Below are positions 46,384 to 54,068 of a stretch of DNA of 64,000 nucleotides, piece by piece (the first letter of the stretch is position 1; every line of letters starts with the position of its first letter). The translations under genes were made by a program, and so were the position numbers. The stretch spans positions 868,001 through 932,000 of the forward strand of contig JADQCE010000002.1 in assembly GCA_016278265.1 (NCBI GenBank). The letters run 5' to 3'. The stretch comes from Halothiobacillus sp. Lineage in GTDB: Bacteria > Pseudomonadota > Gammaproteobacteria > Halothiobacillales > Halothiobacillaceae. Below the pieces are notes generated by a model. That model saw only the letters and a program-made list of their open reading frames with translations. It did not search any database and was not told where the DNA came from.

Positions 46384-46414
46384 CAAAAAAAGGCGGCCGA
46401 TTGGCCGCCTTTCC
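46384..46414. terminator. Bidirectional intrinsic terminator, stronger for BCCT gene
   Basis: AGGCGGCC (46391-46398) pairs with GGCCGCCT (46403-46410) with loop GATT. A run of As precedes it, so the minus strand gets a good T-run after the hairpin; on the plus strand only TTTC follows. Confidence 0.85.
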
Positions 46415-46478
46415 TGTGAGGGCTGAGGGCATGACGATGAGCGGGAACTCACCGTCACACCGAGCCTACTTCAGCCCG

Positions 46479-48146
46479 TCATTTGCCGCGGGGCTCGCTC
46501 ATCAGCCCCTTGACGATGGCGTAACAGCCCACCAGGAGCACGAGAGTGAACGGCAGGCCGGCTGCCACCGCTGCCGATTGCAGCGCGGCGAGACCGCCAC
46601 CAACGAGCAGGGCGATGGCGATGGCGCCTTCGATCACGCCCCAGAACACACGCTGCGGCTTGGGTGCGTCGATCTTGCCGCCAGCGGTGATCGTGTCGAT
46701 CACCAGCGAACCGGAGTCCGAGGAGGTCACGAAGAACACGATAACCAGCACGATGCCGATGAACGAGGTGATCTCGGCGAGCGGCAACTGGCCCAGCACC
46801 TCGAACAGCTGAACCGGTAGATCGGCGTTTTTCGCTCCTTCAAAGCCTTCTTCTTGCAACTGGTTGATGGCCGTCGTGCCGAAAGCCGTCATCCAGAGAA
46901 CGGAAATGGTCGACGGCACCAGCAGTACGGCCGTGAGGAACTCGCGCACGCTCCGGCCGCGGGAAATCCGTGCGATGAACATGCCGACAAACGGCGACCA
47001 GCTGATCCACCACGCCCAGTAGAAGGTGGTCCAACCCTGACTGAAGTTCGCGTCGTCGCGGGCGAACGGGTTCGACAGGAACGGCAGCTCGGTGAAGTAG
47101 GAGCCGAGGTTCTTGAAGAACCCGGTTGCGATCAGCAGCGTCGGCCCGACGAAGATGACGAACATCAACAGCAGGAACGCCAGCACCATGTTGGCCTCTG
47201 ACAGTCGCTTAACGCCCTTGTCCACACCGGCGACGATCGAGACGATTGCCACCGCCGTGATCGCGGCAATCAGCAGCACCAGGGTGGTGTTCCCTCCGGG
47301 GATGCCGAACAGGTGCGTCAGGCCCGCCGAGGCCTGCTGTGCGCCGATGCCAAGCGAGGTCGCGAGGCCGAACAGGGTCGCGAATACGGCCAGGATATCG
47401 ATGACGTGGCCCGGCCAGCCCCAGATGCGTTCGCCCAGGATCGGATAGAACATGGAGCGGACCGTCAGCGGCAGACCCTTGTTGTAGGAAAAGATCGCCA
47501 GCGACAACGCAACAATGGCGTAGATCGCCCATGGGTGCAGGCCCCAGTGGAAGATCGTGGCGGCCATGCTGAGGCTGTAGGCTGCTGCCGGATTGTCGGC
47601 CGCGGCACCCAGCGGTGCCCAGTCGGTCCGCATGCCATTCTCGCCCATGCTCGTGCCACCCAGCGAGGTGCCGTAGTGGGTGAGCGGTTCGGCCACGCCG
47701 TAGAACATCAGGCCGATGCCCATACCGGCGGCGAACAGCATCGAGAACCAACCCAGGTAGCTGAAGTCGGGCGTCGCGCTGGCGCCGCCAATGCGCACCT
47801 TGCCCAGTGGCGTGACGATAAGGACCAGGCACAACACCACGAAGATGTTGGCCGACAGCAGGATGAACCAGGTCATGTTGCTGTTGATCCAGTCCTTTGC
47901 GGCGCCGAACCAGTCAGTCGCTTGCTCCGGTAGGGCCAGGGCCAGGATCACGAACGCGAGGACGATCAGGGAGGAAAAGACGAATACCGCGCCGTGAATG
48001 TCGATATTCACGCCCATCGGCGATGCTTGGTAGTTGTCCTGCCCGATCTTGTAATCGGTATCGATCAGGTTTGCCGCCCCTTCGGGTGCCGGGACGCCGA
48101 CCGATTCGCTCTGCGTGTCCGGTGGATTATCGGGTTTGTTGTCCAC
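46479..48146 (-). CDS. BCCT-family secondary transporter (betaine/choline/carnitine type)
   Basis: A 555-residue carrier with twelve predicted helices and a long acidic N-terminal tail (about 50 residues). The family core is present: MLFAAGMGIGLMFYGVAEPL in the first inverted repeat, HWGLHPWAIYAIVALSLAIF, and TTFYWAWWISWSPFVGMFIARISRGRSVREF carrying the aromatic-box Trp residues that bind quaternary ammonium ions. It starts with GTG after GGAGAG. It lies 56 nt downstream of uspA on the same strand. The substrate is most likely betaine, choline, ectoine or a similar osmolyte. No betaine-synthesis genes are in view. The acidic N-terminal tail could be an osmosensing element, unproven. Confidence 0.9.
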   Translation of the reverse strand: MDNKPDNPPDTQSESVGVPAPEGAANLIDTDYKIGQDNYQASPMGVNIDIHGAVFVFSSLIVLAFVILALALPEQATDWFGAAKDWINSNMTWFILLSANIFVVLCLVLIVTPLGKVRIGGASATPDFSYLGWFSMLFAAGMGIGLMFYGVAEPLTHYGTSLGGTSMGENGMRTDWAPLGAAADNPAAAYSLSMAATIFHWGLHPWAIYAIVALSLAIFSYNKGLPLTVRSMFYPILGERIWGWPGHVIDILAVFATLFGLATSLGIGAQQASAGLTHLFGIPGGNTTLVLLIAAITAVAIVSIVAGVDKGVKRLSEANMVLAFLLLMFVIFVGPTLLIATGFFKNLGSYFTELPFLSNPFARDDANFSQGWTTFYWAWWISWSPFVGMFIARISRGRSVREFLTAVLLVPSTISVLWMTAFGTTAINQLQEEGFEGAKNADLPVQLFEVLGQLPLAEITSFIGIVLVIVFFVTSSDSGSLVIDTITAGGKIDAPKPQRVFWGVIEGAIAIALLVGGGLAALQSAAVAAGLPFTLVLLVGCYAIVKGLMSEPRGK

Positions 48147-48202
48147 GAGTGTCTCTCCGTCGATTTCTGGTTGATCAGGTCGTTCGTGTGATCGCTCGGT
48201 GT

Positions 48203-48619
48203 TCAGGGGCGAACGAGGAAGACCGAGACGTTCGAGTGCGCGGCGACCTTGCTGCCGTTGGCCGGCATGATCGCGTCGATGTGGTGGGGCAGGTGCGTGC
48301 CCATCACCACCAGATCGGCGCCGACGTCAACAATGGCCTTGATCAGGATGTCATCCAGGTCGGTGACCGGATCGTGGCTGTTATAGACACGAGCGGTTGG
48401 GGCCTGACCGTTATCCGGGGCATGTTCTTGGGCGAAGGCCTTGAGTTTCTGCTCGTACTCCTCGGGCGTTCTGGCCACCGAGCTCGGTTGAGAGGTGGTC
48501 ACACCCACGTAGCAGAGCTGAGCGTTGTAGTGGCGCGCCATGTCGGCTGCCACCGTCAGCGGTTTTTCTAGCGCATCGAGGTGCGCGAGATCCACCGGGA
48601 CCATTATCGATTGATACAT
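48203..48619 (-). CDS. Universal stress protein family (UspA-like)
   Basis: A 138-residue Usp-fold protein. It starts YQSIMVPVDLAHLDALEKPL, with VGADLVVMGTH in the nucleotide-binding turn and SKVAAHSNVSVFLVRP as the last strand. The classical ATP motif GxxGx9GS is only partly kept (GTHLPHHIDAIMPANGS lacks the second Gly), so ATP binding is uncertain. The ATG at 48619 has an exact AGGAGG nine bases upstream and is preferred over the earlier in-frame ATG at 48673. It precedes the BCCT carrier as in operons where a Usp protein regulates osmolyte uptake (TeaD with TeaABC in Halomonas). Confidence 0.87.
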   Translation of the reverse strand: MYQSIMVPVDLAHLDALEKPLTVAADMARHYNAQLCYVGVTTSQPSSVARTPEEYEQKLKAFAQEHAPDNGQAPTARVYNSHDPVTDLDDILIKAIVDVGADLVVMGTHLPHHIDAIMPANGSKVAAHSNVSVFLVRP

Positions 48620-48937
48620 GCGATCGGCTCCTCCTGGAATTCCCATGAATGCAGACTGAGTGGCCTGCTTCATGAACGAGACGTTTTATCGGCGGCCCGT
48701 GCCTCTAATTGATCTGCTTTTGGCAGGGCCGCCTTCAAGACAGGCACGAGTATAGGCACAGGCCAGCGGCTCTGCGGACTCGGGTATTTCGTCACTGCCA
48801 GTGGACAGGGTAGCGGCCTTGTCAACTCCACCGGGGGCTTGCACAACGCTACCCGGCGAATAAATGATCAGCCTAATGACAATGCCTTGGTGGAGAATCC
48901 GGATGGTCCACGCGGCTTTTCTGGATGATGAAAGCCT
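48620..48937. other. Intergenic region upstream of uspA
   Basis: These 318 bases lie between the 3' end of the TrmB-like gene and uspA, both minus strand, and should hold the uspA promoter. I see no strong -35/-10 pair; CACTGCCAGTG near 48793-48803 is a short palindrome. No reading frame of merit exists. Confidence 0.3.
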
Positions 48938-49648
48938 TTATAAAGCGTCACTGATCAATCGCCATAGCGGTTGGCCACTGGCCCGGTATTTACGCTCGAA
49001 CAGCGTCATGGGCGGCTCGTCGGCCGGGATGGGCTCGATGCGGGAGGCTCGCCCATGGAACGCCAGTGCCTGCGCCAGCTCCTCGAGGTAGACCCGCCAG
49101 TTGCTGCGCGACTCGATCCGCCCGCCGAGGGCGACGAAGGTAGGAAAGACCGGGTGGGCGTGAAACCGCCGCTTGAGATGCCGTGGCTTGGGTTCCGGGT
49201 TGGGATACAGCAGGTGGTGCTGAATCGGCTTCCAACCATGCCCATGGGCCAGGCGCCAGAAATCGATCAGATCGGCCCGAATCAGCAGGCAGTTAGCTGG
49301 CGTGTCGGCGCGTTGTCGAGACAACCGGTCGGCGGATCGGTCGATGCCCACGACCCAGTGATCGGGGTAGTGGTAGGCGAGCAGCCGGCTGCTGTCGCCG
49401 GTGCCGCAGCCCGAATCCAGGATCAGGGGACGCTCGATTGATTCCAGTCGAGCTGCCGCGACGTCGAAGGCCTCGCGGTTGTACGCGGCGATCGGCTTGG
49501 CAAACGGTGTTTGCGCGTGACGGAGCAGTTGTCGTTCCAGATCGTCGTGCGGCGCCGTCTGGGTCGATGTCACCTGCCGCGATGGACTGTCGCCCATTGC
49601 GGGAGCACTGCCGGCACGGCTGGGCGTCGATTCACCCGATTTAGTCAT
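48938..49648 (-). CDS. TrmB-like SAM-dependent methyltransferase
   Basis: About 236 residues. After a Ser/Thr/Gln-rich start it has motif I LILDSGCGTGDSSRLLAYHY, the acidic GIDRSADRLSR, NCLLIRADLIDFWRLA, and the TrmB-type signature HLLYPNPEPKPRHLKRRFHAHPV, followed by LGGRIESRSNWRVYLEEL. In TrmB proper (tRNA m7G46) the signature reads FPDPWPKKRHHKRR; Trp is replaced by Glu here. The protein therefore belongs to a divergent TrmB-like subgroup and its tRNA target is uncertain. The ATG at 49648 overlaps the AI-2E permease gene's end; an upstream ATG at 49666 is possible. Confidence 0.75.
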   Translation of the reverse strand: MTKSGESTPSRAGSAPAMGDSPSRQVTSTQTAPHDDLERQLLRHAQTPFAKPIAAYNREAFDVAAARLESIERPLILDSGCGTGDSSRLLAYHYPDHWVVGIDRSADRLSRQRADTPANCLLIRADLIDFWRLAHGHGWKPIQHHLLYPNPEPKPRHLKRRFHAHPVFPTFVALGGRIESRSNWRVYLEELAQALAFHGRASRIEPIPADEPPMTLFERKYRASGQPLWRLISDAL

Positions 49649-50717
49649 CGGGAGTGGTCGCGGCAATCGGCTGGCGTCGAACGCGGTCGCTCAAGAGGAT
49701 GCCCGCCCACCGTGTCTGCGGGCTGGAGTCCAGCGCGAGCTTGGCGATCATCGTCAGCGGCACGGCGAGCAACATCCCGATGGGGCCGAAGACCCAGCCC
49801 CAGACCAGCAGCGAGATCAGCACGATGACCGGGGAAAGCCCCAGGGTGCGTCCGAGCAGACGGGGCTCGAGGATGCTGCCGATGCTGATGTTGACCACCA
49901 GGTACAACGTGCCGACCAGCAGGAGATCCAGCGGCGAACCACTGACGACCGTGACCAGCAGGGCGGGTATGGCGGCAATGAACGAGCCGATCGTGGGAAT
50001 GAAGTTGAGCAGCCCGGCAACGATGCCCCAGAGAATGGCGAAATCGATACTCAGCCAACTCAAGCCGACCCCCACCAGCAGCCCCGTGAGGACACTGGCA
50101 CCGGTCTTGATTAGCAGGTAACGGTAGACCGAGCGCAGGAAACGACGAGTACGCACGCGCGCCCGGCGGCGGCCCGGGAATGCCGCGGCAAGCTTGTCTG
50201 CCAGGGTGCGTTCCTCGAGTAGCAGGAACATGAAGGCCAGCAGCACGAGCAGGGTGCTGGCCGTGAACTGGCCCAGGCCGGTGGCGATGCCGGTGGCCGT
50301 GCCCGTGATGGTGCTGGTCGCCGGCAATGGGATCTGGGCCGGGAGCAGTTCGGGCGGTGCACCGCGCTCGGCGAGCATCGTGCGGATCTGTTCGAGCCAG
50401 CCGACAAGCTTGGCCTGATAGGCGGGTGCCTGGTTCGCGAGGCTCTCTACCGCCCCCTGCAGGGCCAGGAAGAGCAGGAAGAAGGCCACGCCTACCAACG
50501 AGAACAGGAACAGGATCGACACCAGGCCCGGGACACCACGACGCTGCATCCAGGCCATCGGCGGGGCGCTGATGATCGCGAGAAAGGCCGCCAGCAGGAA
50601 CGGGGTCACGATATGGCTGACGGTCTTCAGCCCGGCCAGCAGGATGAACACGGCCGCCGCCCCCAGCAGCCAGGTCAGGGCGCTCGGCTTGGACGTGTGG
50701 GTGGGATCGAACGTCAT
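49641..50717 (-). CDS. AI-2E-family membrane permease
   Basis: 358 residues with about eight hydrophobic helices and the middle amphipathic segment typical of the AI-2E exporter-like family (PerM, TqsA). Helices lie at about 8-30, 34-50, 58-80, 150-172, 215-245, 246-275 and 300-335. Conserved C-terminal region: AILWGIVAGLLNFIPTIGSF, IGSILEPRLLGRTLGLSPVI and VWGWVFGPIGMLLAVPLTMI. Export of AI-2 is documented only for some members; others move Na+/H+ or other solutes. The ATG overlaps the prlC stop (ATGA), and its 3' end overlaps the TrmB-like gene, making a three-gene chain. Confidence 0.85.
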   Translation of the reverse strand: MTFDPTHTSKPSALTWLLGAAAVFILLAGLKTVSHIVTPFLLAAFLAIISAPPMAWMQRRGVPGLVSILFLFSLVGVAFFLLFLALQGAVESLANQAPAYQAKLVGWLEQIRTMLAERGAPPELLPAQIPLPATSTITGTATGIATGLGQFTASTLLVLLAFMFLLLEERTLADKLAAAFPGRRRARVRTRRFLRSVYRYLLIKTGASVLTGLLVGVGLSWLSIDFAILWGIVAGLLNFIPTIGSFIAAIPALLVTVVSGSPLDLLLVGTLYLVVNISIGSILEPRLLGRTLGLSPVIVLISLLVWGWVFGPIGMLLAVPLTMIAKLALDSSPQTRWAGILLSDRVRRQPIAATTPDD

Positions 50718-52774
50718 CGTGTCGCATCCTCGGAGGCGGCGATCCCGTGTTGTTTCAGCAGCGGCTCGATGCTCGGTTCGCGCCCGCGGAAGGCCTTGAA
50801 CAGGGCCATCGGGTCTTCGCTGCCACCGCGTTCGAGGATATGGACCAGGAAATCCGATCCGGCGCGCTCGTTGAACACCCCGTCTTCCTCGAAGCGTGAC
50901 CAGGCATCCGCCGAGAGGACCTCGGCCCACTTGTAGCTGTAGTAACCGGCCGCGTAGCCACCGGCAAAGATATGCGCAAATCCGTGTTGGAAGCGGTTAT
51001 AGGCCGGCGGCTGGATCACGGCCACCGACTGGCGTACCTGATCGAGTGTTTCCTGGATACGGGCCCCCGTGGCCGGGTCGAAATCCTGGTGCAGGAGCAG
51101 GTCGAACAGCGAGAACTCCAGTTGGCGGGCCATCTGCATGCCGGCCTGGAACTGGCGCGCGGCACGTAGACGATCGAACAACTCGGCCGGCAGCGGCTCA
51201 CCGGTGTCAACGTGATGGGCGAACAGGTCGAGCGCCTCGCGCTCCCAGCACCAGTTCTCGAGGAACTGGCTGGGCAGCTCCACCGCATCCCAGGCGACCC
51301 CGCTGATCCCCGATACGCCGGCGGCATCCACCTGGGTCAGCAGGTGATGCAAGCCATGGCCGAACTCGTGGAACAGTGTGGTGACCTCGTCGTGGGTCAG
51401 CAGGGCGGGATCATCGCCCACCGGCGGGGTGAAATTGCAGGTCAGGAAGGCCGCCGGCTGCTGGATGCTCCCGTCAGGTAGTCGGCGCCTCTGTATCGCG
51501 CCCGCCATCCAGGCGCCGCCCCGCTTGTGGGCCCGGGCGTAGAGGTCGAGGTAGAAGCGGCCCCTCGGGTTGCCCTCGTGGTCCTCGATCTCAAAGAAAC
51601 GCACATCGGGGTGCCAGGTCGGCACGTCGTCGCGCTCGCGCACCCGGATGCCGAACAGGCGCCCAACTACGGTAAACAGTCCCTCGACGACCCGATCGGC
51701 GGGGAAATAGGGCTTCAATTGCTCCTGGGAAATCGCGAAACGGGCCTCGCGCAGCTTCTCGCCGTAGAAGGCCAGGTCCCAGGGCTGCAATTCCGCGGGA
51801 CCGCCTATTTCTTGGGCGAAGGCCTGCAGGTCGGCCAGTTCCTCGCGAGCCTTGGGAACGGCCTGTTGGGCCAACTCCTGCAGGAATTCGAGTACCTCGG
51901 CCGGGTTGCTGGCCATTTTGGTTTCCAGCGAACGCTGGGCGTAATTGTCGAAACCGAGCAATTGCGCCAGTTCGTGGCGGATGGCGAGGATGCGATCCAT
52001 GATCGGGCCGTTGTCCCACCGTCCGGCATGTGGACCGACATCGGAGGCGCGCGTGACGAACGCCTCGTAGAGTGTCTCGCGCAGGCCACGGTCTTCGGCA
52101 TGGGTCATGACAGCGATGAAGCTGGGCATGTCGAGCGTGATTCGCCAGCCGGCACGTTCGGCACGTTCGGCCGCCTCGCGGAACAGGGCACGAGACGATT
52201 CCGGCAGCCCGGCGAGGCGTGCCTCGTCCTCGATATCCAGCGACCAGGCATTCGTGGCATCCAGCAGGTTGTTGGCAAAGCGGGTGCTCAGTTGGGACAG
52301 CTCGCTCTTGAGCACCTTGAATCGCTCCTTGTCGGCTGGCTGCAGGTCGACCCCGGCGAGTCGAAAGTCACGGATCGCGTTTTCCACCACCCGGCGCTCG
52401 GCAACGGATAGCGTCCGGAAATCGGCTCGCTCGCTGACTTCCCGGTAGGCCGCAAACAGGGTCTCGTTCTGCCCGAGGTCGGTCGAGTAGTCGGACAGCT
52501 TGGGCAGGCAGGCCTCGTAGGCGGAGCGCAGTTCCGGGGTGTTGACCACCGCATTGAGGTGGCTGACGGGAGACCAGGCACGGTCGATCCGGTCTTCCAG
52601 CGCCTCCATCGGGGCGACGAAATTTTCCCAGGTGAACGGGGCACCCTGGTCCAGGCGCTCGGCAATGGCCGCCCGGTTCTCACTGAGGATGCGGTCGATG
52701 GCCGGCTCGACATGCTCCGGCAGGATGCGATCGAAGGCCGGAAGATCCGGGGTATCCAGCAAGGGATTGGACAT
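50714..52774 (-). CDS. prlC: Oligopeptidase A (M3 family)
   Basis: A 686-residue cytoplasmic zinc metallopeptidase (E. coli PrlC 680) that degrades signal peptides and other oligopeptides. The HExxH zinc site is TLFHEFGHGLHHLL, with His469, Glu470 and His473. The C-terminal part has the family PPAYNRFQHGFAHIFAGGYA and AAGYYSYKWAEVLSADAW. The ATG at 52774 (MSNPLLDTPDLPAFDRILPE) agrees with family starts. It is the first gene of the chain prlC - AI-2E permease - TrmB-like protein and is divergent from an RND adaptor gene. Confidence 0.95.
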   Translation of the reverse strand: MSNPLLDTPDLPAFDRILPEHVEPAIDRILSENRAAIAERLDQGAPFTWENFVAPMEALEDRIDRAWSPVSHLNAVVNTPELRSAYEACLPKLSDYSTDLGQNETLFAAYREVSERADFRTLSVAERRVVENAIRDFRLAGVDLQPADKERFKVLKSELSQLSTRFANNLLDATNAWSLDIEDEARLAGLPESSRALFREAAERAERAGWRITLDMPSFIAVMTHAEDRGLRETLYEAFVTRASDVGPHAGRWDNGPIMDRILAIRHELAQLLGFDNYAQRSLETKMASNPAEVLEFLQELAQQAVPKAREELADLQAFAQEIGGPAELQPWDLAFYGEKLREARFAISQEQLKPYFPADRVVEGLFTVVGRLFGIRVRERDDVPTWHPDVRFFEIEDHEGNPRGRFYLDLYARAHKRGGAWMAGAIQRRRLPDGSIQQPAAFLTCNFTPPVGDDPALLTHDEVTTLFHEFGHGLHHLLTQVDAAGVSGISGVAWDAVELPSQFLENWCWEREALDLFAHHVDTGEPLPAELFDRLRAARQFQAGMQMARQLEFSLFDLLLHQDFDPATGARIQETLDQVRQSVAVIQPPAYNRFQHGFAHIFAGGYAAGYYSYKWAEVLSADAWSRFEEDGVFNERAGSDFLVHILERGGSEDPMALFKAFRGREPSIEPLLKQHGIAASEDATR

Positions 52775-52958
52775 GCGTGACTCTCGACGAATGGTTGAGC
52801 GATTGGCGTTCAGATTAGCATTTTTGCCTGTTCGACCGGCCGCTGCGTGGCATGTGGTGGGGTATACGACTACGCTAAATGCGTTTGCGTGAATCCATGC
52901 CGGCCGCCTCCACTGAAGGCCAAGACAATTCTGTTCCCACATTGGACCCGCTAGCGAA

Positions 52959-54068
52959 ATGAATCCTTGTGCTCGTTTGCCCCGTGCCGTTGATCACGCC
53001 CTTGGTTGGGCGATGGTGGGGGCCCTTTTCCTGTCTGTCCCTGCCGGGGCGGCCGAGGGGCCCCGCGTGGTGACCGAAACGGCCACGCCGAGCGAGATCA
53101 TCGCGATGGTGCCACTTGACGGCACGGTGAGCAGCCTGCACACGGCCGCGTTGTCGGTGCAAATTGCCGGCTTGGTCGAGGCCGTGCTGGTGGAAACTGG
53201 CGACCGGGTCACAGCCGGCATGGCACTGTTCGAACTGGATGATGAACTCGAGCGGTTGTCAGTGAGCAGCCTCGAGGCCGAATGGCGTGAGGCGGTCGCG
53301 GCTCGTCAGGAAGCCGCACGTCGTCTCGATGTGGCCCGATCGGTCGGGGCCGGCCGCAATATCCCGGAAACCGAGGTTCAGGCCCGGGCCAGCACGGTCC
53401 GGCAGGCGGAGGCGCGCGTGGCGCGGCTCACCGCCAATCTCGATAGCGGGCGGGCGCGGCTGGATCGCCACCGCCTGGTGGCCCCGTTTGACGGCGTGGT
53501 CACCGAACGGCACGCGGAACGGGGGGAATGGGTCGCCCCGGGAGAGGCATTGGTCCGCCTGGTCGATCGGGAAGCGCTGCGCCTCGACTATCCCGTCCCC
53601 CAGCGTTATTACCCGTTGTTGGGCGATGACGCCGTACTCGATTATCGCGTCGATGGCGCGTCCACGGGCTGGCAGTCTGCCGAGATCGCCACCGTGGTGC
53701 CGGTGACCGATCCGACCTCGAGGACCTTTTTGCTGCGCGGGAAGGCGACCGAGGACACGACGTTGCTGCCCGGGATGGCGGTAGAGGGGCGCCTGCGATT
53801 GCCGACGGGGCGTGAAGGCCTGACCGTCGCACGGGATGCCGTGCAGCGTTATCCGGATGGGCGCACGACGGTGTGGGTGCTCGATGACGGCGCCGGGCAG
53901 ACCGTGGTCGAGCGCCAGGTTGAACTGGCGCAGGGATTCGATGACCGCGTGGTGGTAACGGCGGGTCTCGAGCCGGGTGCCCAGGTGATCGTGCGTGGCA
54001 ACGAGGCGCTCGAAGCGGGCATGGCAGTGCGCATCGGTAACCACGATGCCGAGGCGGGGCCCAACTGA
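52959..54068 (+). CDS. RND efflux periplasmic adaptor subunit
   Basis: 369 residues. The signal peptide region ALGWAMVGALFLSVPAGAAE is unlike the membrane anchor of the first adaptor in the window. A beta-barrel/lipoyl start follows (SEIIAMVPLDGTVSSLHTAA, VLVETGDRVTAGMALFELDD), then a coiled-coil hairpin (about 88-160) and the second lipoyl half RLVAPFDGVVTERHAERGEW. Membrane-proximal strands ending with GLEPGAQVIVRGNEALEAGM complete it. It is a MFP of the AcrA/HAE1 type. Its stop overlaps the permease ATG by one base. No outer-membrane factor is adjacent. Confidence 0.9.
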   Translation: MNPCARLPRAVDHALGWAMVGALFLSVPAGAAEGPRVVTETATPSEIIAMVPLDGTVSSLHTAALSVQIAGLVEAVLVETGDRVTAGMALFELDDELERLSVSSLEAEWREAVAARQEAARRLDVARSVGAGRNIPETEVQARASTVRQAEARVARLTANLDSGRARLDRHRLVAPFDGVVTERHAERGEWVAPGEALVRLVDREALRLDYPVPQRYYPLLGDDAVLDYRVDGASTGWQSAEIATVVPVTDPTSRTFLLRGKATEDTTLLPGMAVEGRLRLPTGREGLTVARDAVQRYPDGRTTVWVLDDGAGQTVVERQVELAQGFDDRVVVTAGLEPGAQVIVRGNEALEAGMAVRIGNHDAEAGPN

